A DNA stretch of 64,000 bases from Otis tarda (Eukaryota; Chordata; Aves; Otidiformes; Otididae), in the NCBI GenBank assembly GCA_026413225.1, contig CM048591.1, forward strand, positions 44,435,303 through 44,499,302. The letters run 5' to 3'. The position numbers were made by a program, and so were the translations under genes. Positions 12,201 to 24,200 of the stretch are shown piece by piece; within the stretch, counting starts at the first letter, position 1; every line of letters starts with the position of its first letter. The notes beneath the pieces were generated by a model. It did not search any database. It saw only the letters and a program-made list of their open reading frames with translations, and had not been told where the DNA came from.

Positions 12201-15200
12201 GCTCCAATGGAAGAGCTGCTGACTGCACTGCTAAAGACAGGACAGGCTAAGTGCGGAAGAAAGCAAAGCAAAGAGGAGGTGGTGTTGAATTCTCTGTACA
12301 CAGGCTCATACCTAAAGTAAGAGTGAAGAGGAGCAGTGGAAGTGGAGGGTCTAGGAGTAGTTAAGGTTTTGTTTACTCACATGCTGCATCAGTGAACTTG
12401 GAGAGTGAAGGACAAGACTTGTGAACACTGGCATTTATTTTTCACAAAAAGTCCAAGGCTATGAACACTAGGGTCATGACCAGATTCCACCATCATGGTT
12501 TGGGGGATTGTATTTTGTCAGTCTTTTTGTTTGAGTAGTTTCAATGAACTCTGTGCAAAATTGAAACAGTTGTTGCATCCTTATGTGATCTTTATGCAGT
12601 AAGAGGATTCAGAACTCCTTCTGATGCCTTGGAGGGCTTTTCCATAAGATACAGGAATGGATTAGCCCAGTTAGAAGTGTCTAAAATTGTCTCCAAACGA
12701 AGTGAAAATGGAGGTTTTCTAAACTGTAGTAAATGTGTGCAAATAATAGGGAAGGTTTGCCTATGTAGCACCAGTTCGCTTGTGTGAAGTGAAGAGCTGC
12801 AAGATGTGGAGAAACTAGCTAGGTTTACACTTCAGCATGTGCCCGGCTTTGGAAGAACCCACAATTATGGCAGGAGGAAGAGTAGTGAACTATTTGTCCA
12901 GGTCCCTTTTCTGACGCTGAGAGGCTGTGCAATGTACAGAAGCTAAGCAGGCACTTTGGCGTGCTCAACCTTAAATTAGTGTTTAGAAGTACTCTTACTA
13001 TATAAGTTTTAGATGGGGTCACGGTTGCTTTTTTCTTTAAAAACCTTTGGATAATGCTTGCAGGTTTAAGTTTCATTCATAATTTTTAAGTAATGTTAGA
13101 ACAGTGCTAGTAGTAGATTTCATCTCTGCTTTCTCTCTAGTCACCTATTTACTGTGACATAGAAGGGGAGATAAGTCACTGAAGGAATATCTGTTCCTGG
13201 AGGCAGTGCAGGAAGGTTTTGACTGAAGACAGATTTTTTTTTTTTTTTTGAGTCTTGGTTGGTACCAGAACCAAAATGATATGAGACTGCCAGTCACATT
13301 GGCAAATCATTATGGAAATAATGCTGAGTTTGAAGCATGCACGTAAAAATAGCTTATCTAGATATAAAGCCAGAAAACTGCAGTGCTCTACACACTTGAA
13401 AATTGTGAAGTTCTATGTAAACAAAGGCGCTATGGTGTTGTTTTAATGTTTGGATTTGGGGTTTTTACTTGTTTCAGTATGTTCTTTTTGGGAAAAAAAT
13501 CATTATATAACAGGTAAATAATATTATGGGTTGAGTGGCATAATCAGATAGACATTTAAACCGGCACAATTTGGTCTGTACTTCATCATGTGCTTAGGTT
13601 TGTTTAAATTATCTGAAAATAAGTTTGTGAATTCACCAAGTATTTATTTACAAGAGGCTAAATATTTAAAAATTGCATTAGAAGATCAAATGTGAAAGTA
13701 TAGTTTTACAGCTGACAGGTAGTTTATTTCTCCATTGAAACCCAAATATCAGAATTCAGCAGCTAGAGGAGGAAAGAAATCTGTACTTTCTCCACTAGAT
13801 GGTGCAAGTCAATTAAAAAGCCCTTTCGTTTCTCACTTCGGGAATCTGAATTAAGGATGAACTAAACAAATTGCTTATTAGTAAAATAACTTTAGTTAAG
13901 GGGCAGCTTTTCTGCCCCACCTCCCCAGAAACAGCAGTTACATAGTGATATTTTTATCCTTACTTACAGGAGACAACTGTATGAATATGTAGCATTTCCA
14001 TGCCAATAAAAACAGCCTATGCTACAAAATTTCAGCCCTTAGCTAAAAAAGCAGTAGATCTTTGCAACATAGGAGAACTTTAACTATTGAAACCTTTCAT
14101 TCTCAAATAATTCTATTGGGTTTTTTTTCTATGCTTCCCACTCAGCAGTATATCTACTAAAGGGCAGTAACTGCTGTATGGGATCGTTCTAAGATTTTCC
14201 TTTTCATCGTGCAGAATAAAGATGTAGTTGTGCATGGTTACAGGTTGGTAGTCATCTCCTTTCTTTGAAAAGCAGTTTGTTTTTTTTAATCAGCTTTTGT
14301 GCCTTGCATACTTATTTTGAAGTGATCTGTTTGTGATTTTCACATGGTTTGTAATCTCATTTTTCTTTCCCTGACCCAGTTTCAGTAAGCATTACAAATC
14401 TTTATCCTGGTTGTGAGAATGTCAGCGTGAGAAGTCGTAGTATGATGTTTGAGCCGGGCCTGACCAAAGGGGTATTAGAAGCTTTCGTTTCTCCTGCTCA
14501 TCATTCTCACTTCTCTGCTGATGACCAGTCCACCAAGGCCATTGACATTCAGAATGCCTGCCTGCATGGTAAGCAGAACCCTGGGCTGACCTGCCTTAAT
14601 GCTGCAGCGTGGTTAATGCCTTATTGCTTGTTTTTAAAAATAAAAATGCAAAAAAAAAGAAAAAATGTGACTTGGTATGGTAGTGACTGTGGTTGAGAAT
14701 CCAACACTGGTGGGATTTGGTTTGTTTAAGCAGAAAGTGAATCTGCGTGGAGTACTCTACCTGTAATACACATAGTAATCACTTCTGTCAGCTCTTTGTA
14801 CATAGGAATGTTTTTGAGATGAATAAGTGGGGCAAGAGCAAGAAGGGATTCGGTATAACAGGAGTGGGTTGGCATATCAGGTCCTAGTGTGAAGGCTCCT
14901 TCCCCTATACTGTGTGTTGTTTGGGGATTTTGTCAGATTTAATCTGATCCCACAGACCCAATTGTCCTCACCATGTAGTGGTTCCCAGCTGTATGAAGGA
15001 CCTGTGACAGGGTTGGAGCGTGTTTGGTGGGCCCTGGAGCTTGCCAGACATGGTGAGTGGAGCTTCTGATTTCATTTCTTTTGAAAGGAGGCTAACTGCT
15101 GTGCAATTGAAGCCAGTTAACAGTACGAGGGGTCAGTCAAAGAAGTTGTCGTAAGTACATATATGGCTTTTGCCTGTGAAAACTGTGCAGATGGTACATA

Positions 15201-18200
15201 TACACCACCAGCCATACTAATCATTACATAAGTGGTAAGAGCTCTCCCAGTAGGATCTCCTCTTAATAAGGAAAATCTTTTGCACACACCAGAAGCTGCA
15301 ATTTTGAGGCTGATATAGGATTAGTTAAGATTTTATTTTGGAGAGAGAAATCTATTTATGAATGCAGTGTATGCACATTAGTATATGCAGTGACAATTTG
15401 TCCTAGATGCTGAAGAGTTCGGTGTATAGCTAAAGCTTGTTCTTTGTCCAGGCTAATTTCCTCTTTCAGTGTAGTTTGAAACAAAGAGGAATTCTGCAGT
15501 GAAACAGAGTTGTGCAACAGACTGTCAGGAGGAGTTTCTTTTCTTTCTCTGTGCCGGCTTGATACAGAAGGAAAGTGCGCACATGGGTGAACTCTGAATA
15601 GCTGTACTCGTAACAGCAGATTTGAGGTTTCTGGCTTATTTTCTTCTAGAAGTTTGAGGTGCATCTTAATCAGCATTTATATAAATAGAGATAGTACAAG
15701 CACGTCAGACTTCACCCTAATCGGATGGTGAGTCTGGGAAGTGCTATACAGTGCAACACACTAATACTTTTCTCACCGGAAGCTAAAGGTGATAGCGAAA
15801 AGAAGCATGGTCCTGTCGGGATCTTTAACATGGTGGTTCTTCAGTCTTGACTTAACAACACGATGTGAATAGTACAGTTCTGTAAAGCAAAGTGGCTTCT
15901 TTGAGAATGCCCTTCATTTGTTTTCAGTAATAGCAGTGGCCTGCTATTAAGAAGAAAAATTAATAAAAATGTTGAGCTTTCTGATATAAGCAAGAAAAGA
16001 ATGAGAGCCATTATTCTTGTTTTTCAAGGGAATTAAAAAATCCGTTGCTGTTGTGCAAGGCAAAGGCCAATTTAGTGTGTATGGCTCCATACGTTTGATA
16101 TACAGGTGCTTCCACGTGGCATCCAGCTGCACATCCTAGAGAAGTGAATGTGAGAGAGGAACAGATTGCGAGGACCCAGTTTCTCAGCTTCTGACACTGA
16201 CTGAAACCCATTCCCTTTGTTCATGATTGCATTTGCAGTCTTGCTTTCTCACATGCATGAGGTTTATCTTTGTGAAAGTTTAAATCAGATAAATTATTTT
16301 GTTTGTCTTTCCATGGTGGAAGGATGCTTTGTCCTTACTGACAAAGTGTGATCTCTTAATCTGTTTGTGTTTTTCAGGAGTCGGTGATTTCAGCATCTGG
16401 GAATTCTCTGGGAATCCTGTATATTTCTGCTGTTATGATTATTTTGCTGCAAATGATTCCACTGCAATTCACATAGTGCTTTTTAGTCTCGAGGAGCCTT
16501 ATGAAATCCAGTTAAACCAAGTGACCTTTTGGCTCAGTTTCCTGAAATCATTAGTCCCTGTTGAGGAGCCAATAGGTATGCTCTTCTGCCTATTGATGAA
16601 ATATTTGGAGACTATAAGATAAAGCTTTTTGTGTTTCTGCACAAAGTCTGCAACTTTGTATGTCCTCTGTGTTTGAGTGCTGTTACATGCCTTCATCCCC
16701 ATGTATTCACACAAACTTTACCCAGAGTTTCACAGAGAAAGGAAATTTTGTCTGTGGAACAAGCCTGAAGGGTTGTACGCACCACTTAGTCCAACTAAAA
16801 GGAGTCATGAGGTACAGTGCAGCCTCTTGTGGCACTGGGAGTTACATCTGTAAATGGCAGATGAAGTTTTATGTCAGATAAGCTGCGTGGAGAAGTGTTT
16901 CAGAGAGTTGGATGCATTTAAAACCAGTTTTAGACACATTGCTTAAATTCAGCTTATATCTAACCCCAGTTAACAATGTTTCCAGCACAAATTAATTTTG
17001 TCAGTGAGAACAGGACAGAACAACATTGTGGAGTGGCGTTACCTCTCAGTATGTGCCACTTTAACATTTTAACTAGACTTGTATTTGAACTTCAAATATG
17101 CTAACCTTTGGTGCTTCAGGGTGTACAGAACCAGTATTTCTAGTAAACTTCATTTCACGTAGTCTCAGACACTGCACAGGTTTTAAGTAAATTTACCTGT
17201 TCTATATTCAAGATTTCTAACAAACTGAAAGTTACTTGGCAGGCAAAGAAATTAATTTAAATTAACTTTTTTCTTTTCTTAAATGGTCTGTAGGTCTAGG
17301 TATACCTACCATATAACTGGTTCATGTTTGTAGCTGAGCATTGGTCTGCAGACTGTGACAGTTCCATGGATGAACCAAACTCTGACACATGTCTTGGTTC
17401 TATGAAGCAAAATGTTATTCCAGGCAGTGGATCTCATTCAGCGCTCGTGGACAATTGTAACTGCTGCTAGGGACCCAGCAGACAAGCATATCAAATACTT
17501 AAATAGTGCAAAGAGTATTCTCTATTTGTTTTCTGCTTGATTCTGTATGCATTATCTCAGCCAGATAATGATGTGCCAAGGCAGACCTTCGGTTTTCAGT
17601 TCAGGCATCTGCATCATTTTCAATCTTAGGTCAAATCACAAGGTTAACAATATGAACATTTGGATCTAACTAACATGAAATTACTTCTGGAAGTAAAAGC
17701 CCAGAAATTTGCAGAAAAATATCAAAGCTGAAAATACAGTTAATTTGCAATTACCGAAAGCTTTTCACAGCTCCTCAGTCAAGCAAGGAAACTTGGGGTT
17801 TGGTTTGACCAAGTTAGGATTTGAGTTAATTGTTTCTTCTTGCTGATCTAATTATCAGCATTATTTAAATACTTTGCTTAAATCAGTGTTTATACTCATC
17901 AGCTCAGTTTGCGTACCCATGCATTTTTGTGCTGTTACCACTATCTCAAGTAATATGTAGTAACTGATGTTAGCAGAAAGCTTCAGCATTTGGAATTATT
18001 TTCCAGTTCTTTTGTCAAGACTGCCAAATATATATATATATATAAATTAACAATTACAAAATACTTACTTTGAAGTGCTATGCAGAGATTTGGGAAGATG
18101 TGGCTTTTAAGTAATTAATCAAGATTCTGTAGCTCTGAATTGATGAAAACTTAACAGCGATGTAAGCATGTTTCTCCTATTTGAAGTTTTGTCAGACAAA

Positions 18201-21200
18201 ACCAGCAGGATTGGATATGCTATCTTTTTAAAAATAGTCTAATGACGTCTCCACTGTTCTGGAAGATCAGTTTGAGAAAAGATTGAAAACTGTGTGTTCC
18301 ATACTGTCACCTCATTCATGCCATTTGTATCTTTCTTTCTTTCTCATTCTTTTTCATGGTTTCTGCCAGGCTTTCCTACTTAACTCTCACCTAAGTGAGA
18401 GGCCATTGTTTGTGTAAGTACTGCAAAATAGCATTCATACCAGTGTATGAATGCTGTAGACATTTCGTTTTCTACTTGTAATCCTCTACTCTGCACCTGT
18501 AGTATTAAGGACCATCCAAAGATTATGAAAAACCTTTTCAAGAAGCTGTTATTTTTAATTATTTTGCCTCCCATTATTATAGTTTGTAGTTAATAGATAT
18601 ATCACTAGTGTTATTGATCAATGTTTTTGTTAAAACAATAGTCATGTAATATCAATGTAACTGCTATTATTCAAAGAGCCTAGCTATTAAAATTGGGCAT
18701 TATATAAATAATGCTATAGACAGATAACAGCCAAAGGACCAATGGTATAAGCACAGTATGACTATGCTTAGAGTTAAATCCACTGCAAAAGTGATTGGTA
18801 TGAAGAATGTAAAAAGTATCGCTACCTTCCTGGCTCAGTAAGACAGCCATCTCTATAGGCATGTCTCATAGTGAGGGAGTCCTTCTGTTTCTGTTCTAGC
18901 ATTTGGTGGAAAGCTGAAAAGTCCCCTGCGTGTTGTTTTGGTTGCCACGCATGCTGACATAGTGAATCTTCCTCGGCCTGTTGGGGGAGAGTTTTGGTAT
19001 GACAAAGATATGTCATTGTTGAAGGAGATCAGGAACAGGTGAGTGTATTTATATGTAGTGTTTAAACATGTCAATTGGAAAGAAAAAGTGCTAAAATGCA
19101 TAGAAGTATGTGAAAGTTTTTATGTGTCTTAAGGTTTGTGATCTTTTGAGTATGTTCAGGAAGTTTATATTGTGCAAAAATTGAAAGATTTACCAATATT
19201 ACAGTGAGCAAGATGTCTTAAGCGAGTTAAAATGAGCCAAGTGGTGCAAAAATGAGTTCAGGCTCAGGAAGTCTCGCCCTGTAAAGACTGGAATACATCC
19301 GAAGGCCTGTATCAGCCATTTACACCTGTCTCGGAAAAGTGTGCAGTTTTCAGCTACAACCTCTGGAGAGCCCTTTGCTCTGAATTGGTTTAGGATGGGT
19401 AGGAAAAAAAACTTAAACCAGGCCTGGAGGTACTCCCTACACAGTTTGTGAAGAGCTGGACATTGTGGAGTCACACAGGTGACAGGGTCATCCAAGAGAT
19501 ACTTAGAAGGGAACTTTTCACAAACATACTATTGTATAAAGTAACAATAATATACATCCACAGTGAGCACTTAACTGGGTAACACGTGGTACGAGGAACC
19601 ATCCGTACCTGTGAGCATATACGTTTGTCTGGACTGTACAAGAAACAGATGTAGGAATTCCAGCACAATAGTGGCAGGGCAGTATCTTATTCAGTTGAAA
19701 TAAATGAACAGAAAATACTTGTATGTAATCCTTGGTGTTGGAATCCTTTTAAATGCAAATCAGTCCAGAGATAGGAAAATAAGTATGTATGGTTGTGAGG
19801 CTGTGAGAAACAGAGCTGGTGTCACTAGCAATGACAACTGAACTATTTAAAGTGAGAAGAAAGAAAATAACCACTACAAAGACCTTAAAAAGAATAAAGT
19901 AAAATGTTTAGTTTTGTAATTACAAGTCCTGTGATGCAGTTGTAATTTTCTTATGCCTCTTCAGCCATTTTCCCTAGGAAAGACAACAATTTTCTCTCAG
20001 TATCTCTATTTATTTTCAAGAAAATTTGAGAGCAGCTATATTGTCTGTGCTTATCTTAGCATAGTCAATACTTAAATTTTTTCATCATTCCTTGAAGAAA
20101 GATAGCTCTTCTATAATTTAAGACTGAAATACAACTGGATTAAGAAATAAAACAGGATTTGGGACTAAATAAATAATTGCTTGCCTTTTCTCTTTTAGAT
20201 TTGGAAACGATCTGCAAATTTCAGACAAGTTATTTGTCTTGGATGCTGGAGCATCTGGGTCTAAAGATATGAAGCTTCTCCGAAATCACTTGCAAGAAAT
20301 AAGAAGCCAGATAATTTATGTAAGTAATGTCTAATGGTCTGGGTTGGGCCAGCCAAATTGTGTAATAATTTACTGTAAGTTTAGTACTTCCAGATGATCA
20401 GAGGGCTGGAGCACCTCTCCTAGAGGTCAGGCTGAGAGTTGGGCCTGTTCAGCCTGAAGAAGGCTCTGGGAGACCTTGTAGTGGCCTTGCAGTACCTAAA
20501 GGGGGCTGATAAGAAAGACGAGTAGAAACTCTTCAGTAGGGCCTGTTTTGATAGGATGAGGGATAGTGTTTTTAAAATAAAGGAAGGTAGATTCAGACTG
20601 GATATCAGGAAGAATTTTTCACATGAGGGTGGTGGAGCACTGGAACAGGATACCCAGAGAGGTGGTGGATGCCCCATTCCTGGAAACATTCAAGGCCAGG
20701 CTGGATGGGGCTCTGAGCAACCTGATCTAGTTGAAGATGTCTCTGCTCTTTGCAGGGGGTGGTTAGACTAGATGACCTATAAAGGTCCCTTCTAGCCCAA
20801 ACTATTCTATGATTCTGTTGTTCTATTATGAAACTTAACGAAATGAGTGCTGTTTCAATTTTATGGCAGCATGTATAACGGACTTTGTAATAAACAACTC
20901 CTGACATCAAAGATTTAGTCAGTATTTTCAAAATTGTAGGTGTTTTGTACATGTCACCAAAATTATCTCTCTTGAAAGGAAACAATTTGAGAATCTAGGT
21001 TCAAAGTTATAGTTTCATATTTTGAATTGACAGTGATTGGATTCCACATTAACCCTTCTTTTTTTGTTTGTTTGCTTTTAATCTTTTTTTTTTATCAGCA
21101 TAGTATTACAGAGAAGCAGAATACATATCAGGCAAATAAAGTTTTTCATTAAAAGCTCACCAGAGTAGAACAGTTTTCTCAACTGTTAGAAAGATAATTC

Positions 21201-24200
21201 CCAATATAGATGTGTGAGCTGAATATTCATTAACTTTTTACTGCACTTTTTTACTGAAAAAAATGTGTGCTTGGAGTTGTATATATTTGCGTAGGTGTAT
21301 GTGTATGAGACTAAAGGTAAAATAGCCGTGGTTTGACGTCATTACCATGAACCCACGAAGAGAGACTTCTGTACTGAGGGTGACCAAGTCAAGTTGTTAT
21401 GTAGCCTGTGCTAAATGGATTTAAATATCTTCATACCAAAGGCCCTCTTTCTGGTGTGACACACCAACAAGACTTTTTACAGCTACTTGTGATAGGTATT
21501 TAAAAAAAAAAAATAATTAAAAGTTAATCAAAAGTTCATTCTGTAGGTCAAGGAAAATGTTTGGTTTTATGCAAAACTCTGCCTGGTTTACATTCCCAGT
21601 GATCTCTTGATTTAATAAGCTTCTTTTCTAAAACTTTATGTCACTGTAGTCACCAGGTTGAAATCTAGAGGACTTTGTGGCATAAGAAGTGCATTCTGTG
21701 GCTTGAGAGTATAGGGTGAAGATATCAGTGATGTCCAAGACAATCAATAGATAAAAATACCATTTTCACTCTCCTCTGGTACTCTGCTGTCTCACCTGTT
21801 GAAGTAAATTGGTCTTGTACATATAACTGATGAGTACAGATTTTAATTAAATGTTGACTATTTCTGAAATAAATATTAACTTCTAGACACATGAAGGCAG
21901 TTGATACATCTTGAAATGACTTTTTCAGGTGGTCAGCCCATTTGACTAGGCAGGACTGTATAAACCAAGCTTTGTTCCATGTGTCAGGAATTCCTTTGTA
22001 TTCACAGTGATGTTGGGAAAGTTTGCTTATTTCAGGAAAAAAAAAAAAGTTGTTTCTGGAATTCACTTTATTAAGAAAAGTTAGGTCTTATAGCAAGTGA
22101 ATGCTGGATGGCAGAGTAAGGGGCCATCACAAGAGGAACTCTTTAAACTTGAATATACATCATGAATGCATTAGACCTTGTAACCTCCATTAAAAGAAAC
22201 CAACAAAAAACCCGAATGATACTGTTATTCTCAGCAGAGTAGAATTACAAATTAATGTTTTCTGTGCTTTTATAAGACTTGCCCACCTATGACTCATCTC
22301 TGTGAAAAAATAATCTCCACATTGCCTTCATGGAGAAAAATTAATGGACCCAACCAGCTGATGTCCTTGCAGCAGTTTGTGTACGATGTACAGGAACAGC
22401 TTAATCCCCTAGCAAGTGAAGATGACCTACGGCATATTGCACAGCAGTTGCATAGCATAGGAGAAGTAAGTGTTTTTATCTAAATTGCTTGTCTTTATTA
22501 GCAAGGTACTGCTGTGGTACAATACTGTTTAATGGGATTTAAGCAAATGTCTATAGTTTCAGGGTTTTTTTTCCTCCTCTTTCTTAAGACATCATAAGAA
22601 GTAGAGACTGGTTAATAATGCTTTTTGTTATCATTATTGTCTTTTGGCTTTTATTTCCTTCAATATTTTTTCTTTGAGACAGGAAAAACTACAGTTTGTT
22701 GCTACAGTTGTAAGAATATTAAATACCCAGAAAGGATAAGTATGCTATTATCTTAAATGAGATAGTATCTAATGTGTGTAATTTACTGCATATCAGAAAT
22801 GTATGTGTGTCTATTAGAAACTGAATCATAGGATAACACCTTTGCTTAACTTGCAGGGCATGGCTAGGCTTTACAACTGTTGGGCTCTAATGGCTTCGTT
22901 ACTAGTGGAAGTCAAGAACAAGATCTGCTCTTTGTTCTGAATACTTGCAAGAAATTAAAATGCACTGTTTCTTTTTTTTCCTGTCAGCAGTGTTAATCAA
23001 ATGATTGGGTCAGTAAGTTAGGAAGGAGAGAATCTGGGGTATCATCTTGTACTTCACAAGATGTAAATAGTAACTTTCATGTTTATAAACAGATTAACAT
23101 TATGCAGAGTGAAACTGTCCAAGATGTCGTGCTTCTGGATCCTCGCTGGCTCTGTACAAATGTCCTTGGAAAAATCCTGTCAGTGGAGAACCCAAAAGCC
23201 CTCCATCATTATAGAGGTCGCTACACTATAGAGGACATCCAACGTCTGGTGACGGATAGTGATGTGGAAGAACTGATACAGATTTTGGATGCCATGGATA
23301 TTTGTGCAAGGGACCTTAGCAGTGGAGCAATGGTGGATATTCCGGCTCTCATAAAAACTGACAATCTCCACAGGTCTTGGACAGATGAGGAGGATGAGGT
23401 ACTGATTTATGGTGGTGTTAGAATCGTTCCTGTGGAACATCTTACCCCATTTCCTTGTGGAATTTTTCATAAAGTTCAGGTGAATCTCTGCAGGTGGATT
23501 CATCAGCAAAGCACAGAGGGAGATGCTGATATACGTCTTTGGGTAAATGGATCAAAGATTATGAATCGTGGAGCTGAGCTTTTAGTGCTGCTGGTCAACC
23601 ATGGTCAGGGTATAGAGGTTCAAGTTAGAGGACTGGAAACAGAGAAGATCAAGTGCTGTTTACTTCTGGATTCTGTGTGCAGCACCATTGATAACTTAAT
23701 GGCCACAACCTTACCAGGCCTTCTGACTGGGAAATACTACCTTAGTCCTCAGCAGCTGAGGGAACATCATGAACCAGTAATGGTATACCAGCCTAGAGAC
23801 TTTTTCCGTGCACAGAGTCAAAAGGAGACATCACTAACTAACACCATGGGGGGATATAAAGAGAGCTTTAGCAGTATACTCTGTTTTGGGTGTCTTGATG
23901 TCTACTCACAGGGAAGCCTAGGAATGGATATTCATGTTTCCGATCTGAATCTACTTACCAGGAGAAAACTAAGTCGACTTTTGGATCCACCTGATCCTAT
24001 GGGCAAAGATTGGTGCCTTCTGGCCATGAACCTGGGCCTCCCTGATCTTGTTGCAAAATACAATACAAATAATGGAACACAAAATGACTTTGTCTCAAGC
24101 CCAGTCTATGCCCTTCTGCAGGAGTGGAGTAATGCTCCTGAGAGCACTATAGGTATCCTAATGTCTAAGCTGAGGGAATTAGGTCGCAGAGATGCAGCAG

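Noticed and set aside
23180..23509. 109-codon minus-strand open frame
   Set aside because: It is the antisense shadow of the DAPK1 terminal exon.
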